Source of the DNA: an uncultured Halieaceae bacterium
GTDB taxonomy: Bacteria > Pseudomonadota > Gammaproteobacteria > Pseudomonadales > Halieaceae
DNA: 21,373 bases
NCBI GenBank assembly: GCA_913063005.1
Contig: CAJXZI010000010.1
Coordinates: forward strand, 1 to 21,373
Reading direction: 5' to 3'
Both the position numbers and the translations under genes were made by a program. Positions 1 to 7,183 of the stretch are shown here, in pieces. Below the pieces are notes generated by a model. It was not told where the DNA came from, searched no databases, and saw only the letters and a program-made list of their open reading frames with translations. Positions within the stretch are counted from its first letter, which is position 1. The number at the start of each line of letters is the position of its first letter.

Positions 1-1232
1 GCTTGTATCGCATGTTCGATCTGGCGTAACTGTCGATAGCCCGCATGCAGTTGCTCGGCGACCTTGGGGGATAGACATTCCTCGACCGCCAATACTTCCA
101 CAGAGTCCTTGAACCCTATTGTCTGAATGCTGGGAATGCGTCCACCTCGCACGAGCTGATGCGATTGGACTACAAACTCCGCTTCGCGAATCCCACCCGG
201 TCCTCGTTTCACGTCGTTAACCAGACCCTTTCTAACCCTTTCGGCATCGATGAGCGCCTTCATACTGCGCAGACCATCGATGACACCAAAATCCGTATAG
301 CGCCGATAGACAAATTGTTTTGCCAACTGTTGAAATGGACGCATTTGATCTGTCACGCCAGTAATACACCGCGCCTTCAATAAGGCGTATCGCTCCCAAT
401 CGCGGCCGTGCTGCTGATAATAATTCTCAAGGGAGGGGTAGCTTGCTACCAGTGCACCGCTGTCACCAAAGGGCCTCAGCCGAGTATCAACTCTAAAAAC
501 ACGGCCATCGACCGTCACTGAATCGATCAGACGAATTACCGTCTGTGCAACACGGGTAAAGTACTCTTGATTGCTCGTACTCGAACGTCCGCCTTGCGTG
601 TTACCGGGCTCATCATAGATAAACATGATGTCGATATCCGAAGAAAGGTTGAGCTCGCGCCCCCCGAGCTTACCCATCCCGACGACAATCAGCTTTTGAA
701 TAGCCCCCGTATCGTCACCGATGGCCTCGCCGTAGCGCGCACTGACCATTTTTTCCGCATAGCCCACTGCGCATTGAACGACAAAATCTGCAAGCTTGGT
801 CATGGCGTCCAAGGTTTCATTCAGGCCATCTTTGCTAGTGAAGCTTCGCCAGACAATGTGCAACATGGCGCGCTGTCTCAACACGCGAAGACTCTTAAGA
901 ACCCCTGTCTCATCCTGTGAATAAAGGCTTTCAGGGGGCATGCTCGCCAGCAAGGCATCGATGGTGGGCTGACTTAAATCCGCGGCATCTTCCAACCAGT
1001 CGATCTGACGTTCTGCGAGCGTGCGAAAAAACTCGCTGCCAGCCAACATACGACTAGCAGCACTTTCGTTAGTGGTGTCTGCATTTGTCGTGACCGTATG
1101 TGTGTTATCTGAGGGATGTGTGTTGTTTGGGGGCGCGCCAGCGATGCTTGCATCAAGATGTGCAATCAAACGCTGGTAACGCTCAATGCCAAGTCGATTG
1201 GCCAATAAACTTAGCTGATCATGCTGCATCAT
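1..1232 (-). CDS. glnE: Bifunctional glutamine synthetase adenylyltransferase/deadenylase, N-terminal part (cut by the window edge)
   Basis: GlnE adds AMP to, and removes it from, glutamine synthetase in response to PII, tuning nitrogen assimilation. Translating the minus strand from the ATG at 1230-1232 gives 410 uninterrupted codons that run off the left edge; the family is about 950 residues, so this is the deadenylase half. Seen directly: the nucleotidyltransferase motif GMGKLGG...SSDIDIMF at residues 185-204, with the two metal-binding Asp at 199 and 201, followed by typical GlnE text (VFRVDTRLRPFG, LENYYQQHGRDWERYALLKAR, KRGPGGIREAEF). A second in-frame ATG follows immediately (1227-1229), so the start is uncertain by one codon; the ribosome site is weak (GAGA about seven bases upstream). 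Residues about 32-57 are a low-complexity Asn/Thr-rich stretch not expected in the family. The gene is divergent from the phosphate transporter. Confidence 0.96.
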   Translation of the reverse strand, partial: MMQHDQLSLLANRLGIERYQRLIAHLDASIAGAPPNNTHPSDNTHTVTTNADTTNESAASRMLAGSEFFRTLAERQIDWLEDAADLSQPTIDALLASMPPESLYSQDETGVLKSLRVLRQRAMLHIVWRSFTSKDGLNETLDAMTKLADFVVQCAVGYAEKMVSARYGEAIGDDTGAIQKLIVVGMGKLGGRELNLSSDIDIMFIYDEPGNTQGGRSSTSNQEYFTRVAQTVIRLIDSVTVDGRVFRVDTRLRPFGDSGALVASYPSLENYYQQHGRDWERYALLKARCITGVTDQMRPFQQLAKQFVYRRYTDFGVIDGLRSMKALIDAERVRKGLVNDVKRGPGGIREAEFVVQSHQLVRGGRIPSIQTIGFKDSVEVLAVEECLSPKVAEQLHAGYRQLRQIEHAIQ

Positions 1233-1397
1233 GGATGTCTCTGTTGGTCTCTTAAGTCCATTGCGCTCACAGACCTCTCCTTGCTTCACCGGAGAACGTG
1301 GGATGCTTCAAGATTCTGGCATCAGAATACAAAGGGTATGAACACGAACTCAGTCAGAATATACTCTGCCCGCGGACGCCGTGCAGTGGTGAATTGA

Positions 1398-1436
1398 CTG
1401 CAATAGTCCTGCAACAATCGCCCAATAACCTATAAG
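1398..1436 (+). promoter_or_regulatory. Candidate promoter with Pho-box-like direct repeat upstream of the phosphate transporter
   Basis: Two near-identical 7-mers, CTGCAAT (1398-1404) and CTGCAAC (1409-1415), are separated by exactly 4 bases. This is the geometry of a PhoB box (consensus CTGTCAT-N4-CTGTCAC), and each half matches the consensus at 5 of 7 positions. A -10-like TATAAG lies at 1431-1436, about 24 bases before the ATG. Its distance from the second repeat (15 bases) is longer than the roughly 10 bases in classic E. coli Pho promoters. The position before a phosphate transporter makes the reading attractive, but it is inference. The rest of the 228-base divergent region (1233-1460) holds no other element I can name. 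Confidence 0.35.
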
Positions 1437-1460
1437 AGACTAACCCGGTAGGAAGACAAC

Positions 1461-2726
1461 ATGGAAATGCTCGCAGCGAACAGCGGGGTCATATTGTTTC
1501 TGGTGCTGGGGTTCGGCATCTTTATGGCATGGGGCATCGGCGCCAATGACGTTGCCAACGCGATGGGCACCTCGGTCGGCTCGGGCGCGCTTACACTTAA
1601 GCAAGCGATTATTATCGCTGCTGTCTTTGAGTTCTTAGGCGCCTTCCTCGCTGGCGGCGAAGTCACTAGCACCATCCGAAAAGGCATTATTGACCCGGCT
1701 TTATTTGAGGCAATCCCCGATAAATTTGTACTGGGGATGCTCTCGGCTCTACTCGCAGCAGCGACCTGGTTACTCGTCGCGAGCAAACGCGGTTGGCCCG
1801 TTTCAACAACACACTCGATTGTCGGGGCCATTGTGGGCTTCTCGGCTGTCGTTGTCTCAGTCGACGCCGTTAACTGGAGTAAGGTTGGCGAGATTTCAGC
1901 GAGCTGGGTGGTATCTCCACTGCTTGCCGGCAGCATAGCCTGGTGTCTCTACAAGACCGTTGAAGTCCTTGTGCTGAATACCAGCGACACTCGCGCCAGT
2001 GCTGCGAGGTGGGTGCCGGTGTACATGTGGATGGTCGGCTTCATGATCTCGATGGTCACGATGCTAAAAGGTCTCAAACATGTGGGTATCGATATAGATC
2101 TCGGTACAGGATCAGCGTTTACAGATTCGGCGCTGCTCGCGGCATTGATTGGATTAGTCGTCGCAGCCGCCGGTGGTCTTTTTGTAAGGCGGCAACTGGC
2201 GAACAACGCAAATCTGGGGATTGAGGGCATATTCGGGATCTTGATGATTTTCACTGCCTGCGGGATGGCCTTTGCGCACGGGTCCAATGACGTGGCCAAT
2301 GCAATCGGCCCGGTCGCCGCTGTCGTACAAACGGTCCAAGACGGCGGGGCTATTGCCGCGAAGTCAGGCATGCCTTGGTGGGTACTTTTAATTGGCGGTG
2401 CGGGTATTGTTCTCGGTCTAGCTACCTACGGCTGGCGCGTTATTGGAACAATTGGTTCAAAAATTACTGAGCTCACTCCGAGCCGCGGCTTCGCTGCAGA
2501 ACTCGGTGCGGCGGGCACTGTTGTCATCGCCTCAGGAACAGGCTTACCTATTTCAACCACACATACCCTAGTTGGCGCGGTGCTGGGTGTAGGTCTCGCG
2601 CGCGGCACAGCGGTTGTCGACTTTGACGTCGTCAAACAAATCGTTGGGTCGTGGCTTGTTACACTGCCGATTGCGGCCGTACTCTCTATCGGCTTCTATT
2701 ACCTGCTTGATATGCTGCTCGCGTAA
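1461..2726 (+). CDS. pit: Inorganic phosphate transporter, PiT family
   Basis: A 421-residue polytopic inner-membrane protein that imports phosphate, normally as a metal-phosphate complex driven by the proton or sodium gradient. Two copies of the PiT signature are visible, one per inverted half: GANDVANAMGTSVGSGAL at residues 27-44 and GSNDVANAIGPVAAV near residue 275. Each half also carries a STTH segment (PVSTTHSIVGA and PISTTHTLVGA). Roughly ten hydrophobic segments are evident and the length is usual for the bacterial family. The ATG at 1461 has a good ribosome site, AGGAAG at 1450-1455. No DUF47-type partner, which often accompanies PiT genes, is adjacent; argA follows after 21 bases on the same strand. 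Possible PhoB control is discussed at the upstream repeat. Substrate beyond phosphate cannot be judged. Confidence 0.95.
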   Translation: MEMLAANSGVILFLVLGFGIFMAWGIGANDVANAMGTSVGSGALTLKQAIIIAAVFEFLGAFLAGGEVTSTIRKGIIDPALFEAIPDKFVLGMLSALLAAATWLLVASKRGWPVSTTHSIVGAIVGFSAVVVSVDAVNWSKVGEISASWVVSPLLAGSIAWCLYKTVEVLVLNTSDTRASAARWVPVYMWMVGFMISMVTMLKGLKHVGIDIDLGTGSAFTDSALLAALIGLVVAAAGGLFVRRQLANNANLGIEGIFGILMIFTACGMAFAHGSNDVANAIGPVAAVVQTVQDGGAIAAKSGMPWWVLLIGGAGIVLGLATYGWRVIGTIGSKITELTPSRGFAAELGAAGTVVIASGTGLPISTTHTLVGAVLGVGLARGTAVVDFDVVKQIVGSWLVTLPIAAVLSIGFYYLLDMLLA

Positions 2727-2747
2727 CAGGGGTAACCAAGCACCAGA

Positions 2748-4001
2748 ATGAGCAGCGCAGACACCATCGATTGGTTCCGAAATACCGCTCCGTATATCAA
2801 TACGCATCGTGGTACCACAGTCGTCGTGGGTCTGAGAGCCGGTGCCGTCTCTCAGGATAACTTCATCAATGTTGTGCACGACCTTGCGCTAATGCAGTCG
2901 CTTGGCATGCGCTTGGTAGTGATCCATGAGCACGCTTACCTGAATAGTGCGCCGCTTCCACAAGAGGCGATGGGTCCGATGCTCGCCGAGATTGCATCTG
3001 AACGCAGCCAAATCGAGCGCATGTTCTCAATGGGCTTGCCGAACTCGCCGCTTCACAATGCAAAACTTCGCGTTATCAGCGGTAACTTTGTAACTGCTCG
3101 CCCTGCAGGTGTACTAAAAGGCGTGGACCACGGCGCCTTGGGTGTCGTTCGACATGTTGATGTAGCGGGTATGAGTCACGCCCTCGATGGTGCTGCCATT
3201 TGCTTATTGTCTGCCGTTGCGCATTCGCCAGCGGGAGATGTATTTGCGGTCAACGCCCTAGAGCTGATGCAGGTTGTTGCCCGTAGCCTCGCCGCTGAAA
3301 AGTTGATTGTGATGTCTGAGCACGAAGGCGTCATGACAGAAGACGGCTCACTGATAAGGCAACTCACGGTGGATGCAGCGCGCAACTACATGGCTCACGC
3401 AGCCGATGGTATGGACGACAACATAGCGCTCGCTTGTAAGGCCTGTGGTGACGGTGTGCCGCGGGTTCACCTCGTTAGCTATGCCTGCGACGGCGGATTA
3501 ATTAAAGAACTGTACACGCACGACGGCGCTGGAACGCTTATCTCGTCTGATGAATACGAGCAGATGGTGGCCGCACAAGGTCATGATCTCGCGGGTATCC
3601 TTGAGCTGGTGAGGCCGCTTCAACAAGAAGGTGTTCTCGTTGAGCGTACAAATGAACAAGTTGCTGCAGACCTCCAGCATTTCACAGTAATCACAAAGGA
3701 TAGCCGTGTCATTGCGTGTGCGGCGTTGTACCCAAACACAGCAGACGCTATTGGCGAAATTGCTTGCGTGGCAACCCACCCGGATTATCGGGACTCGGGG
3801 CACGGCGAGCGCCTTATTGAGAAACTTGTCGAAACCGCGCGGGAGCTGCACCTAAAACAGGTCTACGTGCGTACCACACAGACCGGACATTGGTTCCGGG
3901 AGTTGGGCTTTCAGCCCGTCGAGCAAACTGCGCTACCGTCTGCTGAGCAGGCAAAATCGTCTCGAGACAGAAATTCAAATACGCTGATACGCGCAATCTA
4001 A
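2748..4001 (+). CDS. argA: N-acetylglutamate synthase, classical two-domain ArgA with a remodelled regulatory domain
   Basis: Makes N-acetylglutamate from glutamate and acetyl-CoA, the first step of arginine synthesis, in the cytoplasm. The 417 residues contain an amino-acid-kinase-like domain (about 1-270) that senses arginine in the family and a C-terminal GNAT acetyltransferase (about 275-417). Family text is clear: PYINTHRG near residue 16, SLGMRLVV, SMGLPNSPL, ISGNFVTARP, and in the GNAT part IACAALYP, EIACVATHPDYR, the acetyl-CoA loop RDSGHGE, and HWFRELGF. The protein is about 25 residues shorter than E. coli ArgA (443). The missing material lies mainly after RLVV, where the usual GARPQI motif and the following helix are replaced by a shorter unrelated stretch; the LGGEAI-like loop reads GLRAGAV. 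The catalytic domain looks intact. The ATG at 2748 has only a weak upstream ribosome site. ilvD follows after 31 bases. Confidence 0.93.
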   Translation: MSSADTIDWFRNTAPYINTHRGTTVVVGLRAGAVSQDNFINVVHDLALMQSLGMRLVVIHEHAYLNSAPLPQEAMGPMLAEIASERSQIERMFSMGLPNSPLHNAKLRVISGNFVTARPAGVLKGVDHGALGVVRHVDVAGMSHALDGAAICLLSAVAHSPAGDVFAVNALELMQVVARSLAAEKLIVMSEHEGVMTEDGSLIRQLTVDAARNYMAHAADGMDDNIALACKACGDGVPRVHLVSYACDGGLIKELYTHDGAGTLISSDEYEQMVAAQGHDLAGILELVRPLQQEGVLVERTNEQVAADLQHFTVITKDSRVIACAALYPNTADAIGEIACVATHPDYRDSGHGERLIEKLVETARELHLKQVYVRTTQTGHWFRELGFQPVEQTALPSAEQAKSSRDRNSNTLIRAI

Positions 4002-4032
4002 CAGCGCTGTTCGCGACCACAGGAGAAACACC

Positions 4033-5871
4033 ATGCCCGAGTATCGTTCCAGAACCTCCACCGCCGGCCGCAATATGGCGGGAGCGCGAGCACTTTGGCG
4101 TGCAACCGGCATGAAAGACGGTGATTTCGAAAAGCCGATCATTGCCGTTGTTAACTCATTCACTCAGTTTGTACCAGGCCACGTTCACTTGAAGGATCTT
4201 GGCCAGTTGGTCGCACGAGAAATCGAGAATGCAGGTGGTGTTGCCAAAGAGTTCAACACTATTGCTGTTGATGATGGCATCGCCATGGGACACGACGGCA
4301 TGCTCTACAGCCTGCCCTCGCGCGACATCATCGCTGATTCGGTTGAATACATGGTTAACGCGCATTGCGCAGACGCCATGGTCTGTATTTCTAATTGCGA
4401 CAAGATTACGCCCGGAATGTTGAATGCGGCGATGCGCCTCAATATTCCCGTGGTATTCGTGTCTGGCGGACCCATGGAGGCGGGTAAAACGGCTTTATCG
4501 GAGCACAAACTTGACCTTGTGGATGCCATGGTAATCGCGGCTGATAGCAGTGCTGATGATGCGAAAGTTGAAGCCTATGAGCGCTCTGCATGCCCAACCT
4601 GCGGTTCGTGCTCGGGGATGTTCACGGCTAACTCCATGAACTGTCTGACCGAGGCACTGGGGCTAAGTTTGCCCGGCAACGGTTCTTTGCTCGCGACACA
4701 TGCTGACCGCAAGGCGTTGTTTCTCGAGGCTGGCAGACTGGTGGTAGAGCTCACTCGCCGCTACTACCTGGAGGATGATGACTCTGTACTTCCTCGCAAT
4801 ATTGCTAATCGTGCCGCTTTTGAGAATGCGATGAGCCTCGATATTGCAATGGGCGGGTCAACCAATACCATCCTGCACCTGCTGGCCGCGGCGCAAGAAG
4901 CCGAACTCGATTTCACCATGGCCGATATCGATGCCCTCTCTCGGAACGTGCCGCAGCTCTGCAAAGTGGCACCCAGTACGCCGCTTTATCACATGGAAGA
5001 TGTGCACCGTGCGGGGGGCGTTCTCGCCATTTTAGGGGAGCTTGCGCGCTCAGGCAGACTCAATAGTGATTGTAATACGGTCCACAGCGGCACCATCGGT
5101 GAAGCCATTGCCAATTGGGATATCACCACCACAAATAATGCTGTGGCGCTGGAGCGCTTTAAGGCAGGGCCTGCTGGCATTCCCACGCAAGAGGCCTTCA
5201 GCCAAGCAACGCGTTGGCCTGCGCTCGACCTAGATCGCGAGGGTGGCTGTATCCGCTCAGCAGAGCACGCGTACTCTGAGGAAGGTGGCTTAGCAGTGCT
5301 GTTCGGAAATATCGCCGAGGACGGCTGTGTCGTTAAAACAGCGGGGGTTGAAGACGAGCTTCTTGTATTCGAGGGAAGAGCGCACGTCTGCGAAAGCCAA
5401 GAAGACGCCGTGGCGGATATTCTCGAGGATCGCGTGCAAGCGGGTGATGTTGTCATTGTCCGATACGAGGGCCCGCGTGGTGGTCCCGGTATGCAGGAAA
5501 TGCTCTATCCCACAAGCTATATTAAATCCAAGGGATTGGGTAAAGCCTGTGCGCTGATCACTGATGGGCGCTTCTCGGGAGGCACGTCAGGGTTGTCTAT
5601 TGGGCACGTTTCACCGGAGGCGGCCGCTGGAGGTGCGATCGCCTTGGTGCAAAACGGTGATCGCATCCTGATTGATATTCCAAACCGCGCCATCAACGTG
5701 CAACTTGATCAAGCGGAAATCGCCGCACGACGCGATGCGCAAGCGGAGACAGGGTTCAAGCCCGCCAAAGACCGACCTCGAAAGGTTAGCCCAGCACTCA
5801 AGTTCTACGCTAAAACTGTGACAAGTGCTGACCGAGGTGCTGTGAGAGACCTATCCCTGTTGGACGACTAA
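4033..5871 (+). CDS. ilvD: Dihydroxy-acid dehydratase
   Basis: Dehydrates 2,3-dihydroxy-isovalerate and 2,3-dihydroxy-3-methylvalerate to the 2-keto acids that precede valine, leucine and isoleucine. It is 612 residues, near E. coli IlvD (616). Visible motifs: iron-sulfur ligand and Mg-binding segment ISNCDKITPGM (Cys122, Asp123, Lys124), the second cysteine cluster CPTCGSCSGMFTANS (Cys187-Cys193), and the C-terminal GRFSGGTSGLSIGHVSPEAA. At the position of the third cysteine of [2Fe-2S]-type dehydratases this protein reads QFVPGHVHL, as in the E. coli oxygen-sensitive [4Fe-4S] type; that class assignment is from memory of the family. The ATG at 4033 has a strong ribosome site AGGAGA at 4021-4026. 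The 3' end overlaps the convergent lipoprotein gene by 21 bases. Confidence 0.98.
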   Translation: MPEYRSRTSTAGRNMAGARALWRATGMKDGDFEKPIIAVVNSFTQFVPGHVHLKDLGQLVAREIENAGGVAKEFNTIAVDDGIAMGHDGMLYSLPSRDIIADSVEYMVNAHCADAMVCISNCDKITPGMLNAAMRLNIPVVFVSGGPMEAGKTALSEHKLDLVDAMVIAADSSADDAKVEAYERSACPTCGSCSGMFTANSMNCLTEALGLSLPGNGSLLATHADRKALFLEAGRLVVELTRRYYLEDDDSVLPRNIANRAAFENAMSLDIAMGGSTNTILHLLAAAQEAELDFTMADIDALSRNVPQLCKVAPSTPLYHMEDVHRAGGVLAILGELARSGRLNSDCNTVHSGTIGEAIANWDITTTNNAVALERFKAGPAGIPTQEAFSQATRWPALDLDREGGCIRSAEHAYSEEGGLAVLFGNIAEDGCVVKTAGVEDELLVFEGRAHVCESQEDAVADILEDRVQAGDVVIVRYEGPRGGPGMQEMLYPTSYIKSKGLGKACALITDGRFSGGTSGLSIGHVSPEAAAGGAIALVQNGDRILIDIPNRAINVQLDQAEIAARRDAQAETGFKPAKDRPRKVSPALKFYAKTVTSADRGAVRDLSLLDD

Positions 5872-6723
5872 GCGCTCAGCATCAGAGGCTGCCGTTAACG
5901 CGTCGATATCATCGATAAGCCCCTCTAGGAACCTTCGCATTCGGCGGTCCTGCCGTTCGGTTCGCGAATTGATAATATCGACGAGAAGCGCAAGGATGAC
6001 ATCCCCGTTGTGCTCAATTCCCGCGACATACTCGGGAACACGTGCCTCCGATCGTGTTTCTGCAAGCCTGCGAATTTCCAACTGCCAACCCGGGGATTTC
6101 GCCTCGAGTATGGCTCTAAGGGCACTTCCCCAGCGAGCGCGATCGTCGTGCCAAAGACCATCAAGGCGCGTGAGATCCTTACTACGCTCCTTTATCTCCG
6201 CGCTTTGCTCCCGATTAAGTCGCCCGAGTAAGCGTTTAACCAGATCCTTCATTGTTTTGGCTGAGTCAGCGTAATAGGTCTTCTCGTCACGAACGAGTCG
6301 CTCCTCTGCGTACTCCGCCTGGTTGCGCTCAAGCTCTGCTAAAAAGTCCTGTATCTGCTCATCCGACAGGGTCTCTGCGGTTTCGAGAAGCAACTCAATA
6401 AATTGCGCTTGAAAGCGATCGGCTGCGACGTCAATTTCCTCTGAAATGACAACAGCCTCCTCTAGCGTGACACCGTCCTCAAGTGTCCCTAAGGCACTAA
6501 CGATAAACTCCCTATAGCGCGGTAACTCTTCACTGCGGTGCCACGCCAGGAACTCATCAAGCCGCTGATCAAACGCAGCTTGTTGCTCACGGTCGAGGGT
6601 GACGTAGTCGTCTGCGGCCCAACGAATAAAAGTATCGGCGCGGTTGTAGAGCAGGCGGTTAGCCGAACAGCTCCCTAATGTCGTGACTAGAAGGAGTATC
6701 AGAAATAGCCGCATTGTCTTCAT
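5851..6723 (-). CDS. DUF6279-type lipoprotein of unknown function
   Basis: A 290-residue predicted lipoprotein. The N-terminus is a lipoprotein signal (MKTMRLFLILLLVTTLGSC) with a lipobox ending at Cys19, so it is probably anchored in the outer or inner membrane facing the periplasm. The mature part is highly charged and helical, with the segment YNRADTFIRWAADDYVTLDREQ that I recognise as typical of DUF6279 proteins. No catalytic motif is visible and no function is established to my knowledge. A second in-frame ATG at codon 4 (MRLF...) could be the true start. The gene follows the GGDEF remnant by 15 bases on the same strand, so it may be read from the leuA side. It converges on ilvD with a 21-base overlap of the coding regions. 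Confidence 0.75.
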   Translation of the reverse strand: MKTMRLFLILLLVTTLGSCSANRLLYNRADTFIRWAADDYVTLDREQQAAFDQRLDEFLAWHRSEELPRYREFIVSALGTLEDGVTLEEAVVISEEIDVAADRFQAQFIELLLETAETLSDEQIQDFLAELERNQAEYAEERLVRDEKTYYADSAKTMKDLVKRLLGRLNREQSAEIKERSKDLTRLDGLWHDDRARWGSALRAILEAKSPGWQLEIRRLAETRSEARVPEYVAGIEHNGDVILALLVDIINSRTERQDRRMRRFLEGLIDDIDALTAASDAERLVVQQG

Positions 6724-6738
6724 GTCTTAATCCGTCCT

Positions 6739-7092
6739 CTATGACGCCATCCATGCGGCATCACCGCCTTTATCTTTAGCGATGTACAGTGCCTCATCAG
6801 CGAGGTCCAGCCAATCTTCAGGGGAGGATGAGTCCTCAACCGTACAGACGCCGAGCGAGATAGAGAAATCAGGTAACTTGCTGGGCTTGGTCCCCCTGAT
6901 CAAAACGCGAATCTCATTGGCCACAGCGAGCGCGCCATCGGCTTTTGCATCCATAAGTATCAGCGCAAACTCATCGCGACCAATGCGGTATACGCGGCTA
7001 TGCCTCAACGAGGATCCGCAGCCGCTCAGCTTCGCTCTCGATTGATCTTTACTCGCGTTCGATAACAGGTCTCGCATCGAGCTGATCCCCAA
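6739..7092 (-). pseudogene. Remnant of a GGDEF-domain (diguanylate cyclase) gene
   Basis: The open frame of 117 codons from a TTG at 7090-7092 encodes only the C-terminal half of a GGDEF domain. Visible are the degenerate signature RIGRDEF in place of RxGGDEF, then family-like text (FALILMDAKADGALAVANEI, FSISLGVCTVED, WLDLADEALYIAKDKGGD). The N-terminal half with the D-x-LTGLxNR and DxDxFKxxND segments is missing, and a stop codon (TAG at 7096-7098) closes the frame two codons upstream. Another frame just upstream (about 7078-7100) reads LGFGDQL, reminiscent of the GHxxGDxxL segment of the same domain, which would fit a frameshift; this match is weak. With the first Gly changed to Arg and half the domain gone, cyclase activity is unlikely. 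The alternative is a short expressed protein of unknown role. Confidence 0.6.
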
Positions 7093-7183
7093 ATCCTAAG
7101 CGGTGATGACTACCAAGTAGCACCCTATAAGGGTTTAGCGATTATGAAAATCAAACTATGTCTATGTGACCGACAATCAATCG

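Noticed and set aside
1430..1936. Long minus-strand reading frame (168 codons) opposite the phosphate transporter
   Set aside because: It is antisense to a clear PiT gene, is low in complexity (Ser/Thr/Pro/Ala rich) and shows no family motif.
4989..5456. Minus-strand reading frame (155 codons) within ilvD
   Set aside because: Ser/Pro-rich shadow of ilvD with no recognisable domain.
7122..7134. ACCCT-ATA-AGGGT hairpin downstream of leuA as a terminator
   Set aside because: The stem is only five base pairs with a 3-base loop and no U-tract follows on the minus strand.
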